Below, piece by piece: positions 8,798 to 18,419 of a stretch of DNA of 64,000 nt. The stretch spans positions 57,592 through 121,591 of the forward strand of contig CALWSP010000002.1 in assembly GCA_944384235.1 (NCBI GenBank). Direction: 5' to 3'. The stretch comes from an uncultured Clostridia bacterium. Its GTDB lineage: Bacteria > Bacillota > Clostridia > Lachnospirales > CAG-274. The translations under genes and the position numbers were made by a program. A model generated the notes under the pieces. The model made no database searches. It saw only the letters and a program-made list of their open reading frames with translations, and was not told the DNA's origin. Each line of letters starts with the position of its first letter. The stretch's first letter is position 1.

Positions 8798-9733
8798 ATG
8801 AAAACTAGAATTTGTGATATGTTAGGTATTAAATATCCTATTTTTCAGGGTGCTATGGCTTGGATTGCTGACGCTGAGCTTGCATCTGCTGTTTCTAACG
8901 CAGGTGGCTTAGGTATTATTGCAGCAGGTAACGCTCCAGCTGATGTTGTTAGAGAAGAAATTAGAAGATGTAAAGAGCTTACTGACAAGCCTTTTGGCGT
9001 TAATATTATGCTTTTATCTCCTTTTGTTGAGGAAATTGTTGACCTTGTTTGCGAAGAAGGGGTTAAGGTTGTTACTACTGGTGCTGGAAACCCATCTAAG
9101 TTTATGGAAAAGTTTAAGACTAATGGAATTTGTTTAATTCCTGTTGTGCCTAGTGTTGCACAGGCTAAGAAAATGGAAAAAATTGGCGCAAGTGCTGTTA
9201 TTGCTGAAGGTATGGAATCTGGTGGACACATTGGAAAATTAACTACTATGGCTCTTGTTCCTCAGGTTGTTGACGCTGTTAACATTCCTGTTCTTGCTGC
9301 TGGCGGTATTGCTGATGGTAGAGGTATGGCAGCTGGGTTTATGCTTGGTGCAGAGGGTGTTCAAATTGGTACTCGTTTCCTTGTTGCAACTGAGTGTACT
9401 ATTCACGAAAATTACAAAAACAAGATTTTAAAAGCTAACGACATTGCAACTGTTATTACTGGAAACATTACAGGCCACCCTGTTCGTGTTATTAAAAACA
9501 AGTTAGCTAACGCATTTTTAAAGGCTGAAAAAGAGGAAATGGGCAAGGACGAGCCAGATTTAGCTAGATTTGACGCTCTTGGTACTGGCGCTTTACAAAA
9601 GTCTGTTAAGGCTGGAGATGTTGACAACGGTTCTGTTATGAGTGGACAGATTGCAGGTATGGTTAACAAAGAGCAGACTTGTTCAGAAATGATTGAAGAA
9701 ATTATGGCTGAATTTAACAACTTAGTTAAATAA
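8798..9733 (+). CDS. fabK: FMN-dependent enoyl-ACP reductase II FabK
   Basis: Reduces trans-2-enoyl-ACP using NAD(P)H with FMN; this triclosan-insensitive reductase replaces FabI in many Firmicutes. It is a TIM-barrel of the nitronate monooxygenase family: [11 protein letters not shown] at the start, SGGHIGKL, and the phosphate-binding [31 protein letters not shown] 8798 has AGGTGA six bases upstream and is preferred; an in-frame GTG at 8789 would add three residues. There is no fabI or fabL in the window. The chain of 311 residues is full length. Confidence 0.95.
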   Translation: MKTRICDMLGIKYPIFQGAMAWIADAELASAVSNAGGLGIIAAGNAPADVVREEIRRCKELTDKPFGVNIMLLSPFVEEIVDLVCEEGVKVVTTGAGNPSKFMEKFKTNGICLIPVVPSVAQAKKMEKIGASAVIAEGMESGGHIGKLTTMALVPQVVDAVNIPVLAAGGIADGRGMAAGFMLGAEGVQIGTRFLVATECTIHENYKNKILKANDIATVITGNITGHPVRVIKNKLANAFLKAEKEEMGKDEPDLARFDALGTGALQKSVKAGDVDNGSVMSGQIAGMVNKEQTCSEMIEEIMAEFNNLVK

Positions 9734-9752
9734 GAGCTATTTAGGAGGATAT

Positions 9753-10703
9753 ATGAAAACTGCTTTTATTTTTAGTGGTCAGGGTGCTCAGTATGCAGGT
9801 ATGGGCAAGGACCTTTATGAGAATTTTGAGTGTGTGAAAGAAATATTTGACAAAGCTGACAGTGTTTTAGACTTTAAGGTGAGTGAAATGTGTTTTGGAG
9901 AGGACGAAAGACTTAACGAAACAGAGTTTACTCAGCCTGCTCTTTTAACTATGAGTTACGCTGTTTACAAGTTAATGAGCGAAAAAGGTTTAAAGGCTGA
10001 CTATGTTGCTGGCCTTAGCCTTGGAGAGTATTCTGCTCACACAGCTAGCGGAACTATGAACTTTGAGGACAGTGTTGTTCTTGTTAGAAAAAGAGGCAAG
10101 TTTATGACTGAAGCAGTTGAAAAGGGGAAAGGCGCTATGTGTGCAGTTTTAAACCTTGATGCTGACAAAATTCAAGAAGCTTGCGACGAAGTTTCTGAAA
10201 TTGGAAGATGTATGATTGCAAACTACAACGCTCCTGGACAGATTGTTATTGCTGGCGACAAGGAGGCAGTTGAAAAGGCGTCTGAAATTGTTATTGAAAA
10301 AGGTGCTAAAAGAGCTGTTATGTTAAACGTTAGCGGGCCTTTCCACACATCTTTATTAGAAAGTGCTGCTGAAAAATTAAGCGTTGAGCTTGAAAAAATT
10401 AGTTTAGGTGAAATGAAAACACCTGTTGTTACTAACCTTACTGCTGAGGTTGTTGAAAAGGTTGAAGATGTTAAAGAGATTTTAACAAAGCAGGTTATGA
10501 GCCCAGTTAAGTGGGAGCAGTCTGTTAAGAAAATGCTTGAAATGGGCGTTGACACATTTGTTGAAATGGGGCCTGGAAAAACTCTTTCTAGCTTTGTGAA
10601 GAAAATTGCTAAAGATGCTGGAAAAGACGTTTCTATTTACAATGTTGAAGATATGAAATCTCTTGAGAAAACTTTAGGAGGCTTAGGTTTAAATGAAAAA
10701 TAA
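9753..10703 (+). CDS. fabD: Malonyl-CoA:ACP transacylase FabD
   Basis: Loads malonyl groups from CoA onto ACP for chain elongation. The nucleophile Ser89 sits in GLSLGEYSA, the oxyanion motif is FSGQGAQYAGMG near the start, and the catalytic His is in GPFHTSLL. The protein is 316 residues. Its last 11 bases overlap fabG, which indicates translational coupling. It lacks other acyltransferase features that would point to a polyketide system. Confidence 0.97.
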   Translation: MKTAFIFSGQGAQYAGMGKDLYENFECVKEIFDKADSVLDFKVSEMCFGEDERLNETEFTQPALLTMSYAVYKLMSEKGLKADYVAGLSLGEYSAHTASGTMNFEDSVVLVRKRGKFMTEAVEKGKGAMCAVLNLDADKIQEACDEVSEIGRCMIANYNAPGQIVIAGDKEAVEKASEIVIEKGAKRAVMLNVSGPFHTSLLESAAEKLSVELEKISLGEMKTPVVTNLTAEVVEKVEDVKEILTKQVMSPVKWEQSVKKMLEMGVDTFVEMGPGKTLSSFVKKIAKDAGKDVSIYNVEDMKSLEKTLGGLGLNEK

Positions 10704-11424
10704 AACTGTTATTGTAACTGGTGGTGCTAAGGGTATTGGCAAGGCTATTGCTCTTAAATTTGCTAGTGAAGGTGCTAATATTGTTTTAAATTACAGAAGT
10801 TCATCTCCTGATGAAGTTAAAAGCGAAATTGAAGATATGGGTGTTAAGTGTCTTACAGTTCAGGCTGATGTTAGCAAAGCTGACGAGGCTCAAAGGCTTG
10901 TAGACGAGGCTATTAACGAATTTGGCGGAGTTGATGTTCTTATAAACAATGCTGGTATTACAAAAGACACTTTACTTATGAGAATGAGTACAGAGGATTT
11001 TGAAACTGTTATTGATATTAACCTTAAAGGTTGTTTTAATATGGTTAAGGCTGTGAACAAAATTATGATGAAGCAAAGAAGTGGTTCTATCATAAATATG
11101 TCTAGTGTTATTGGCCTTGCTGGAAACATTGGGCAAGTAAATTATGCTGCAAGCAAGGCTGGTGTTCTTGGCTTAACTTACAGCGTTGCAAAAGAGCTTG
11201 CTAGCAGAAACATTACTTGTAACGCTATTGCTCCAGGTATGATTGCAACAGATATGACTGATGTTCTTCCAGAAAAAACTAAGGAACAAATTTTAGCTAG
11301 TATTCCATTAAAGAGATTTGGACAGCCTGAGGAAATTGCTGAAGCAGCTCTTTTCTTAGCTAAGAGCAAGTATATTACTGGCCAGGTTATCACAGTTGAT
11401 GGTGGTATGGTAATAGGAAGATAA
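10693..11424 (+). CDS. fabG: 3-oxoacyl-ACP reductase FabG
   Basis: NADPH-dependent short-chain dehydrogenase that reduces beta-ketoacyl-ACP. The Rossmann motif TGGAKGIGKA, NNAG, and the catalytic Ser-Tyr-Lys set (SSVIGLAGNIGQVNYAASKAG) are present. It ends in the FabG-typical TGQVITVDGGMVIGR. The 243-residue length is standard. It overlaps fabD by 11 bp and has an AGGAGG inside the fabD end. Confidence 0.97.
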   Translation: MKNKTVIVTGGAKGIGKAIALKFASEGANIVLNYRSSSPDEVKSEIEDMGVKCLTVQADVSKADEAQRLVDEAINEFGGVDVLINNAGITKDTLLMRMSTEDFETVIDINLKGCFNMVKAVNKIMMKQRSGSIINMSSVIGLAGNIGQVNYAASKAGVLGLTYSVAKELASRNITCNAIAPGMIATDMTDVLPEKTKEQILASIPLKRFGQPEEIAEAALFLAKSKYITGQVITVDGGMVIGR

Positions 11425-11440
11425 TTAAGGAGGATTTATA

Positions 11441-12673
11441 ATGGAAAGACGAGTTGTTATTACTGGTATTGGTGCTTTAACGCCTGTTGGTAACAATACT
11501 GTTGAGTTTTGGGACAGCCTTAAAAATGGTAAAAGTGGTATAGATTTTATTACTAGATTTGACACAACTGAAAGCAAGGTTAAGTGTGCTGGCGAAGTTA
11601 AAAACTTTGACCCAACTACTGTTGTTGACAAAAAAGAAGTTAAAAGAAACGATATATTTAGCATTTATGCTATGGCTGCTGCTGACGAGGCAGTTAAAAT
11701 GTCTGGCATTGATTTAGAGAGCATTGACAAAACTAGACTTGGCGTTATGGTTGGCTCTGGCATTGGTGGCCTTTGCACTATTGAGGAGCAGGCTGGCAAG
11801 TTAGCTACTAAGGGTATGTCTAGAATTGCTCCTTTATTTATTCCTATGGCTATATCTAATATGGCTGCTGGCAATGTTGCTATTAGATTTGGTGCAAAGG
11901 GTACTTGCCTTGATGTTGTTACTGCTTGTGCATCTTCAACTCATTCTATTGGTGAGGCATACAGAAGCATTAAGCACGGTTACAGCGACTACATTATTGC
12001 TGGTGGTTCTGAGGCTTCTATTTGTGAGCTTGGTATTGGTGGTTTTGCTGCGTTAAAAGCTCTTTCTACAAGCGACGACCCTAAGAGGGCTTCTATTCCT
12101 TTTGACAAGGAAAGAGGCGGTTTTGTTATGGGCGAGGGTGCTGGCATTTTATTTATGGAAAGTTTAGAATCTGCTCAGGCTAGAGGGGCTGAAATTTTAG
12201 CAGAAGTTGTTGGCTATGGTTCAACTTGTGACGCTTACCACATTACTGCTCCAAACCCTGAGGGTGCTGCAAGGGCTATGGGCTTAGCTATTGAAGAAGC
12301 TGGCATTGAAAGAAACGAGATTGGATACATTAACGCTCACGGCACTTCTACTCCAGCTAATGACGCCTCTGAAACTAAGGCTATTAAAGCTACTTTTGGT
12401 GAATATGCTAAGGAAATTAACATTAGTTCAACTAAGTCTATGACTGGACACCTTTTAGGTGCAACTGGTGCTGTTGAGGCTATTGCTACTATTTTAGCTC
12501 TTAAAAACGGTGTTATTCCTCCAACTGTTGGATACAAGGTTGCTGACGAGGAATGTGACTTAAACTACACAGTGAACGAGGCTGTTGAAAGAGATATTAA
12601 GTACGCTTTAAGCAATACTTTAGGTTTTGGCGGACACAATGGTGTTCTTTGTTTAAAGAAGTGGGAGGCATAA
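11441..12673 (+). CDS. fabF: Beta-ketoacyl-ACP synthase II FabF
   Basis: Condensing enzyme for chain elongation. Catalytic Cys163 is in [14 protein letters not shown], the two histidines are in [11 protein letters not shown] and [14 protein letters not shown], and LGFGGHNG closes the fold. At 410 residues it is a complete KAS II. AAGGAGG precedes the ATG, and only one base separates it from fabZ. No fabB homologue is in the window, so unsaturated fatty acid synthesis, if any, depends on something else. Confidence 0.97.
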   Translation: MERRVVITGIGALTPVGNNTVEFWDSLKNGKSGIDFITRFDTTESKVKCAGEVKNFDPTTVVDKKEVKRNDIFSIYAMAAADEAVKMSGIDLESIDKTRLGVMVGSGIGGLCTIEEQAGKLATKGMSRIAPLFIPMAISNMAAGNVAIRFGAKGTCLDVVTACASSTHSIGEAYRSIKHGYSDYIIAGGSEASICELGIGGFAALKALSTSDDPKRASIPFDKERGGFVMGEGAGILFMESLESAQARGAEILAEVVGYGSTCDAYHITAPNPEGAARAMGLAIEEAGIERNEIGYINAHGTSTPANDASETKAIKATFGEYAKEINISSTKSMTGHLLGATGAVEAIATILALKNGVIPPTVGYKVADEECDLNYTVNEAVERDIKYALSNTLGFGGHNGVLCLKKWEA

Positions 12674-12674
12674 A

Positions 12675-13097
12675 ATGTTAGATATTAAAGAAATTCAAAA
12701 GATTTTACCTCATAGATACCCTTTTTTACTTATTGACAGAGTTTTAGAAATGGAAGTTGGCAAAAAGTGTGTTGCTCTTAAAAACGTTACTATGAACGAG
12801 CCATTTTTCCAAGGACATTTTCCGCAAGAACCTGTTATGCCAGGAGTTTTAATTATTGAGGCTCTTGCTCAAACTGGTGCAGTTGCTATGTTATCTATGG
12901 AAGAATTTAAGGGAAAAATTGCATTTTTTGGCGGAATTGACAAGGCAAAATTTAGAGGTATGGTAACTCCTGGAGATACATTGCGTCTTGAAGTTGAAAT
13001 GATTAAAATTAAGCGTAATGCAGGTATTGGCAAAGGTATAGCTTATGTAGGCGACAAGAAAGTTGCTGAAGGTGAGCTTACATTTATGATTGGCTAA
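12675..13097 (+). CDS. fabZ: 3-hydroxyacyl-ACP dehydratase FabZ
   Basis: Hot-dog dehydratase that converts 3-hydroxyacyl-ACP to trans-2-enoyl-ACP. The catalytic His is in [13 protein letters not shown] and the Glu in [11 protein letters not shown], with [11 protein letters not shown] between. It has 140 residues and sits one base after fabF, so it is co-translated. It is followed directly by the carboxyltransferase genes; the accB that often precedes it in Clostridia is absent. Confidence 0.97.
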   Translation: MLDIKEIQKILPHRYPFLLIDRVLEMEVGKKCVALKNVTMNEPFFQGHFPQEPVMPGVLIIEALAQTGAVAMLSMEEFKGKIAFFGGIDKAKFRGMVTPGDTLRLEVEMIKIKRNAGIGKGIAYVGDKKVAEGELTFMIG

Positions 13098-13109
13098 GAG
13101 GTTATTAAT

Positions 13110-14039
13110 ATGAAATTTTTTAAAAGTTTTAAAGCTGGTATAGACAAAATTAGCGTTGAAAACCTTAAAGGCAAAGTTGACGCTATAAAAGAAACTGTGC
13201 CTAGCAAGGAAAAAGAAGAAAAAGCTAAGGACAAAGACAAAAAGGAAGAAATTCCTGAAGGTCATATTAAATGTCCAAGTTGTGAAAACATTATTGAGAA
13301 AAAAGCGTTAGGACATTATAAAATTTGTCCTAAGTGTGCAAAGCTTTTTAGAATGAATGCTAAAGAAAGAATTAGAACTGTTGTTGACAAGGATAGTTTT
13401 GAGGAATTTGATGTTAATATGGAATCAAAAAATCCTTTAAACTTCCCTGATTATAGCGAAAAGGTTAAGTCTTTGCAGGAAAAAACTAGCCTTAAAGACG
13501 CTGTTAAAACTGGCAAGTGTACTATTGGTGGAAGACCTTGTGTTATTGCTGTTATGGACAGTGGGTTTATGATGGGTTCTTTAGGTTCTGTTGTTGGCGA
13601 AAAGATTACAAGAGCTTTTGAGTATGCAACAAGAAACAAAATGCCTATTATTGTGTTTACTTGTTCTGGTGGCGCTAGAATGCAAGAGGGCATTGTTTCT
13701 CTTATGCAGATGGCTAAGGTAAGTGCTGCTTGTGCTAAACATTCTGACGCAGGTTTGCTTTATGTAACTGTGCTTACTGACCCAACAACTGGTGGCGTTA
13801 CTGCTAGTTATGCAATGCTTGGCGACATTATTCTTGCAGAGCCTAAAACTCTTATTGGTTTTGCTGGACGCCGTGTTATTGAAGGCACTATTAAGCAAAA
13901 ACTTCCTGACGAGTTCCAGACAGCTGAGTTTTTACTTGAACACGGTTTTGTTGACGCTATTATTGAAAGAGAAAACCTTTCTTATGTTTTAAGCGACATT
14001 TTAAAACTTCACAATGTTAAGAAAGTAGGTGAAAATTAA
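13110..14039 (+). CDS. accD: Acetyl-CoA carboxylase carboxyltransferase subunit beta AccD
   Basis: Beta subunit of the carboxyltransferase that makes malonyl-CoA. A four-cysteine zinc ribbon (CPSC ... CPKC, about residues 53-76) precedes the crotonase-fold domain with [11 protein letters not shown] and [20 protein letters not shown] Lys/Glu-rich extension of about 50 residues lies before the zinc ribbon, longer than the usual 25 or so. It overlaps accA by one base (TAATG), a sign of equimolar coupling. The protein has 309 residues. Confidence 0.96.
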   Translation: MKFFKSFKAGIDKISVENLKGKVDAIKETVPSKEKEEKAKDKDKKEEIPEGHIKCPSCENIIEKKALGHYKICPKCAKLFRMNAKERIRTVVDKDSFEEFDVNMESKNPLNFPDYSEKVKSLQEKTSLKDAVKTGKCTIGGRPCVIAVMDSGFMMGSLGSVVGEKITRAFEYATRNKMPIIVFTCSGGARMQEGIVSLMQMAKVSAACAKHSDAGLLYVTVLTDPTTGGVTASYAMLGDIILAEPKTLIGFAGRRVIEGTIKQKLPDEFQTAEFLLEHGFVDAIIERENLSYVLSDILKLHNVKKVGEN

Positions 14040-14833
14040 TGCCAGCTTATGATAAAGTTAAAATTGCAAGAAAAGTTACTAGACCTACTGCTCTTGATTA
14101 TATAAACCATATTTTTGAGGATTTTATTGAGTTACACGGCGATAGAAATTTTAGAGATGACGCTGCTATTGTGGGTGGTATTGCTATGCTTGAGGACACT
14201 CCTGTTACTGTAATTGGTGTTCAAAAAGGCAAGACTATGGAAGAAAACATTGCTAGAAACTTTGGTCAGCCTCACCCAGAGGGTTACAGAAAGGCTTTAA
14301 GACTTATGAAGCAGGCTGAAAAGTTTGGCAGACCTATTATTAACTTTATTAACACTAGTGGTGCTTACTGTGGTGTTGGTGCAGAAGAAAGAGGCCAAGG
14401 CGAGGCTATTGCTAAAAATCTTATGGAAATGGCTAATTTAAAAGTTCCAACTATTTCTATTGTTATTGGCGAAGGTGGTAGTGGCGGCGCTTTAGCACTT
14501 GCTGTTACTGACAGAGTTTGGATGCTTGAAAACTCTGTTTATGCTGTTCTATCTCCAGAGGGGTTTGCGAGCATTTTATGGAAAGACCCTAAGAGAGCTA
14601 AAGAAGCTGCTGATGTTATGAAGATTACAGCTGAGGACCTTTTAGAGCTTAACATTGTTGAAAAAGTTATTAAAGAAGCTGATGGTGGCTGTCAAAACGA
14701 TTTTGGTTTTACAGCTAACCTTTTAAGAGGCAAATTAATTAACGAAATTAACATTTTAAAAGAAAAAGATTTAGACACATTACTTGCTGAAAGATACGAA
14801 AGATTTAGAAAATTTGGCGAGTTTACAGAATAA
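14039..14833 (+). CDS. accA: Acetyl-CoA carboxylase carboxyltransferase subunit alpha AccA
   Basis: Alpha subunit that pairs with AccD. Recognisable features are [22 protein letters not shown], the oxyanion-forming [11 protein letters not shown] and a central [21 protein letters not shown]. The 264 residues match the shorter Firmicutes form. It is the last gene of the fab operon, followed by a strong terminator. The biotin carboxylase and biotin carrier (accC, accB) needed for a working enzyme must be elsewhere. Confidence 0.96.
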   Translation: MPAYDKVKIARKVTRPTALDYINHIFEDFIELHGDRNFRDDAAIVGGIAMLEDTPVTVIGVQKGKTMEENIARNFGQPHPEGYRKALRLMKQAEKFGRPIINFINTSGAYCGVGAEERGQGEAIAKNLMEMANLKVPTISIVIGEGGSGGALALAVTDRVWMLENSVYAVLSPEGFASILWKDPKRAKEAADVMKITAEDLLELNIVEKVIKEADGGCQNDFGFTANLLRGKLINEINILKEKDLDTLLAERYERFRKFGEFTE

Positions 14834-14836
14834 TTA

Positions 14837-14873
14837 AAAAAATCTAGCTTTGTTTTCAAGGCTAGATTTTTTA
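14837..14873 (+). terminator. Intrinsic terminator of the fab operon
   Basis: A 13-bp stem with one G-U wobble (AAATCTAGCTTTG / CAAGGCTAGATTT) is followed by a T-run. It starts just after the accA stop codon and separates the operon from the ArsC-like gene. Confidence 0.92.
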
Positions 14874-14894
14874 ATATATTAAAAGGAGATTTAT

Positions 14895-15314
14895 ATGGAA
14901 AAAATGATTTTTGAAAAAAAGCCAAATGTTGCTTTTATTTGTGTGCATAACTCTTGCAGAAGCCAAATGGCTGAAGCGTTAGGGAAATTATTTGGAAGGG
15001 AGAAAATGAATTGTTATTCAGCTGGAACTGAGGTTAAAGACAGAATTAACCAAGATGCAGTTAGATTGATTAAAGAAATTTATGGCGTTGATATGGAAAA
15101 AAGCCAACACAGCAAGCTACTTAAAGATATTCCAAAGGTTGATGTTGCTATTTTTATGGGGTGCAATGTTAAGTGTCCAAATTTTAAGGCAGAGTATATG
15201 GAAAATTGGGGGCTTGATGACCCTAGTGGAATGGGAGATGAATTTTTTAGAGAAACTATTAGGAAAATTGAGGAAAATATTTTGTCTTTAAGGGATAGAA
15301 TTGAAATAAAGTAG
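14895..15314 (+). CDS. ArsC-like low-molecular-weight phosphatase / arsenate reductase family protein
   Basis: A 139-residue protein of the LMW protein tyrosine phosphatase/thioredoxin-coupled arsenate reductase fold. The phosphate loop CVHNSCR (C16-x5-R22) and the conserved SAGTEV and WGLDDPSG segments are clear. Classical ArsC uses two further cysteines about seven residues apart; here there are Cys90 and Cys94 in MGCNVKCP, only four apart. No arsR, arsB or acr3 gene is adjacent, so an arsenic role is unsupported by context. It could equally act as a phosphatase. GGAG precedes the ATG. Confidence 0.8.
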   Translation: MEKMIFEKKPNVAFICVHNSCRSQMAEALGKLFGREKMNCYSAGTEVKDRINQDAVRLIKEIYGVDMEKSQHSKLLKDIPKVDVAIFMGCNVKCPNFKAEYMENWGLDDPSGMGDEFFRETIRKIEENILSLRDRIEIK

Positions 15315-15412
15315 TAGTCAAAATTTAATCATATTGTAACATAAACCTATTGAAAAATTAGGCAATTTATGAGAAAATAGTAAATATCAAATGTATGTAT
15401 GGAGGTATGAAT

Positions 15413-17200
15413 ATGAAAAGGTTTATTATTAGTTTAGCTGCAATTACTATGGCTTTATCTATGCCTTTAACTTCTTTTGCTAATGTAAACAATTCTATAT
15501 ATTTTACTGATGTTAACGAAAATCATTATGGTTGGGCTGCTGAGTATGTAGATTACATTGCTAAAAACGGAATTGCTCAAGGCGTTGGAAACAACAAGTA
15601 TGCACCTGAAAACAAAATTGAAAGAGGCGACTTTGCAATTTTATTAAACAGAGAATTTCAGTTTACTGACGCAAAGCTTATAACTTACGCTTTAAAAGAC
15701 GTTAAAGAAAGCGACTACTATGCTCAAGCTATTGCAAACTGTTATGCAGCTGGTGTTGCTAAAGACATTGGTCTTTTCTACCCAGAAAGCCCTATTAAGA
15801 GAATTGACGCAATGATTATGACTTACAGAGCTTTAGAGAGCCAAAACCTTATTAATGGCAACATTAGCACTACTATTTCTATGTTTAAAGACAGTGCTAA
15901 TATTTCTGGAATTGAAGCTCAAATGGCTGCTGGAACTTTATATAAAGCTGGACTTATTAATGGCGACAACAACGGCAATTTAAACCCTGACGACACTATG
16001 AACAGAGCTGAAATGGCTGTTATGATTTCAAAGCTTGACAAGTATGTTAAGGCAACTAAGCAGGAAATGGCTGAAAAAGAAGAGCAAGATGCTATAATTG
16101 AGCAGGAGCAAAACGCTCAGAAGGAAGAGCAGGAAAAAGAAAACGCTAAAAACGAAGAAACTAAGGATTATTTAAACGAAAGTTTATCTGACGGTGTTTC
16201 TTTAGTTAATGGCGGAAGCACTTATGTTGAAGATACAAGCATTAAAGCTACTAGCGAAAATGCTTTAACTCTTGAAAATGGTAGCACTGCTGAAATTAAA
16301 AATTCTAATTTAAGTAGTTTAGGTGGAAACGGAATTAGTGCTGGAAAAGACACTAGTGTTAAAGTTACTGGTGGTAGCGTTTCAGCAACAAATGGAAACG
16401 CTATTAGTGTTTTAGAAGATGCTAAAGTTGTTGTGGACACAACTAAGGTAGAAGTTGACGGAAACAAGACAAACTATGTTTTAGTGAACGATGGCGGACA
16501 TCTTGAAGTTTTAAATTCTGAAATTGAAGCTCAAGAAGGATATTCTGCTATTAGCGTTTCTGACAACAGCACAAACAAATTTGAAAACGCAACAATTAGT
16601 GCTAAAACTGGCGTTGGACAAAGCACTTATATGGGTTGTATTGATGTTGTTTCTAAAAACAAAAAGCCTATTGAAATAACTCTTGAAAACACTATGTTTA
16701 ACAACCCAACTGGCGGAGCTATTTATGTTAGAGAAAGCGATTTAACAGTTAACATAAAAGGCGACAATGTGTTTAACACGTCTGCTTTAATTTATTCGCC
16801 TGAAAAGTTTAAAGAAACTCAAGTTAAGGGCAACGACATTTATTTAAACCTTTCTGACAATGCTAACATTCAAAACACTAGGTTTGACTTAGACAACAAG
16901 ACGATTTTAAACATTAGCCTTAAAGAAGGTTGTTATTTAGGTGGACAAATTGGATATGATTCAAATAGTTATATTAATTTAAAGATGGAGCAAGGCTCAA
17001 CTTTAGATTTAAACAGCGATTGTTACTTAGACGCTTTTGAAAACGGCGAAGATTTAGTTTTCAAGGGTATTGAGGACAACGGATTTAACATTTACTACAA
17101 TGTTGACAACCCAGAAAACGACTGGTTGTTTGCAAACACTTACAATTTACCATCAGGTGGTATGGTTATTCCATATTCAAAGGCTGAAATTAGCAGATAA
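15413..17200 (+). CDS. Secreted S-layer-homology protein with beta-helix-like C-terminus
   Basis: Exported cell-surface protein of 595 residues. The start at 15413 is chosen because GGAGG lies seven bases upstream; it gives a clean signal peptide ending in TSFA. Three SLH domains follow (about residues 28-215), which bind pyruvylated wall polymers. Next comes a Glu/Lys/Gln-rich linker (about 215-260) and then some 330 residues of short repeating turns rich in Gly, Asn, Ser and Thr (for example ALTLENGSTAEIKNS and GISAGKDTSVKVTGG) typical of right-handed parallel beta-helices. No enzyme active site is recognisable. It is monocistronic, ended by its own terminator. It may be an adhesin or structural wall protein; the partner is unknown. 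Confidence 0.85.
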   Translation: MKRFIISLAAITMALSMPLTSFANVNNSIYFTDVNENHYGWAAEYVDYIAKNGIAQGVGNNKYAPENKIERGDFAILLNREFQFTDAKLITYALKDVKESDYYAQAIANCYAAGVAKDIGLFYPESPIKRIDAMIMTYRALESQNLINGNISTTISMFKDSANISGIEAQMAAGTLYKAGLINGDNNGNLNPDDTMNRAEMAVMISKLDKYVKATKQEMAEKEEQDAIIEQEQNAQKEEQEKENAKNEETKDYLNESLSDGVSLVNGGSTYVEDTSIKATSENALTLENGSTAEIKNSNLSSLGGNGISAGKDTSVKVTGGSVSATNGNAISVLEDAKVVVDTTKVEVDGNKTNYVLVNDGGHLEVLNSEIEAQEGYSAISVSDNSTNKFENATISAKTGVGQSTYMGCIDVVSKNKKPIEITLENTMFNNPTGGAIYVRESDLTVNIKGDNVFNTSALIYSPEKFKETQVKGNDIYLNLSDNANIQNTRFDLDNKTILNISLKEGCYLGGQIGYDSNSYINLKMEQGSTLDLNSDCYLDAFENGEDLVFKGIEDNGFNIYYNVDNPENDWLFANTYNLPSGGMVIPYSKAEISR

Positions 17201-17210
17201 TAGAGTTTTT

Positions 17211-17237
17211 AAGTGCCTCTTTAAAGAGGCACTTTTT
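17211..17237 (+). terminator. Intrinsic terminator of the SLH protein gene
   Basis: Perfect 10-bp stem AAGTGCCTCT / AGAGGCACTT with a TTAA loop and a run of six T residues, ten bases after the stop codon. Confidence 0.93.
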
Positions 17238-17249
17238 TAGATTTGACAT

Positions 17250-17300
17250 AAAAAAACCGACCTCAAAGGTTAGGGTTTGCCTAACTTCTGGTCGGTTTTA
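17250..17300 (-). terminator. Intrinsic terminator of glgCD (minus strand)
   Basis: The outer arms AAAACCGACC (17253-17262) and GGTCGGTTTT (17290-17299) pair perfectly, with an inner GTTAGG/CCTAAC stem. On the minus strand an A-to-T run follows. It lies right after the glgD stop and ends the glycogen transcript. Confidence 0.85.
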
Positions 17301-17304
17301 ATTT

Positions 17305-18417
17305 TTAAACTACAAAGCCTTTTGAAATTACAACAGGTTCTTCTGGCGTTCCAATTACTTGTTTTCCATCGCTTATTACTGCTTCTTTATCTATTATTGC
17401 ATTTTCTATTACGCAATTTTTGCCTATGTAAGAGCTTTTCATAATTATGGAGTTATTTACAGTAGCACCTTCAGAAATTGTTACTTTTCTAAAAAGGACG
17501 GAGTTTGACACGTTACCATCGATTATTGTTCCTGTGCCAACAATTGTGTTTTTAACATTTGCTGTGGAGTTAAATTTAGCTGACGGGTCATCACTTGGTT
17601 TAGTTGTTATGTAGGGTTCTGTTTTTAAGATGGACAAAACCTCTGGCTTTAAAAAGTCCATATTTGTTTCCATATAGGCTTCAACACTGTTTAAAGTGTT
17701 CCAATAGCCGTCAAATTTATAAGCAAAGATATTTAAGTGTTGTTTATTTCTTAAAATAATATCTTTAACAAAGTCATAGTAGCCTTTTGGAATGGCATTT
17801 TCAAGAAGTTTTATTAAAAGTGGCCTTGAAATGACATAAATTCCTAGAGAAATGTCGTTGCTTGTGGATTCTATAGGCTTTTCTTCAAAAGACACCATTC
17901 GCATATTTTCGTCCATTGTTATTACACCAAAGTCGTGTGGGTCTTTTGTTGTGTCAAGGACGTTTTTGGTTACAATTGTGATATCAGCATTTTTTTCTAC
18001 GTGATATTCCAAAACTTTTTGATAGTCCATTTTATAGATTGCTTCGCCAGATGCTATGACAACATAAGGCTCGTGGCTTCGTTTAAGGAAAGATATGTTT
18101 TGGTAGATTGAATCTGCAATTCCTCTAAACCAAAAATTGTTGTCGCTAGAAAGGAAAGGCGTGAAGATGTAGAGGCCGCCTTCTTTTCTATCTAAGTCCC
18201 ACCATTTTGCGGAAGAAAGGTGGTCTTGCAAGCTTCTAGAGTTATACTGTGTTATAACAGCCACTTTTTTAATGGAGGAGTTTGACATATTACTAAGAGC
18301 AAAGTCTATGGCTCTATAACCAGCTGCAACTGGCATAGCTGCTATTGCTCTTGCTTTACAAAGAGATTTTAATCGTTCGCTGTTTCCACCAGCAAGAATA
18401 ATACCTATTGCTTTCAT
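17305..18417 (-). CDS. glgD: GlgD, regulatory subunit-like paralogue of ADP-glucose pyrophosphorylase
   Basis: A 370-residue nucleotidyltransferase-fold protein with a C-terminal left-handed beta-helix (hexapeptide repeats from about residue 290). It is a paralogue of the GlgC encoded just upstream. The catalytic features are altered: the nucleotide loop reads GGNSERL instead of GGQGSRL, and GDHIYKMDY of GlgC is GEAIYKMDY here, losing the conserved Asp. Established knowledge is that Firmicutes GlgD is poorly active or inactive alone and activates GlgC in a heterotetramer. The two genes are two bases apart and share a terminator. Confidence 0.92.
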   Translation of the reverse strand: MKAIGIILAGGNSERLKSLCKARAIAAMPVAAGYRAIDFALSNMSNSSIKKVAVITQYNSRSLQDHLSSAKWWDLDRKEGGLYIFTPFLSSDNNFWFRGIADSIYQNISFLKRSHEPYVVIASGEAIYKMDYQKVLEYHVEKNADITIVTKNVLDTTKDPHDFGVITMDENMRMVSFEEKPIESTSNDISLGIYVISRPLLIKLLENAIPKGYYDFVKDIILRNKQHLNIFAYKFDGYWNTLNSVEAYMETNMDFLKPEVLSILKTEPYITTKPSDDPSAKFNSTANVKNTIVGTGTIIDGNVSNSVLFRKVTISEGATVNNSIIMKSSYIGKNCVIENAIIDKEAVISDGKQVIGTPEEPVVISKGFVV

Positions 18418-18419
18418 AA

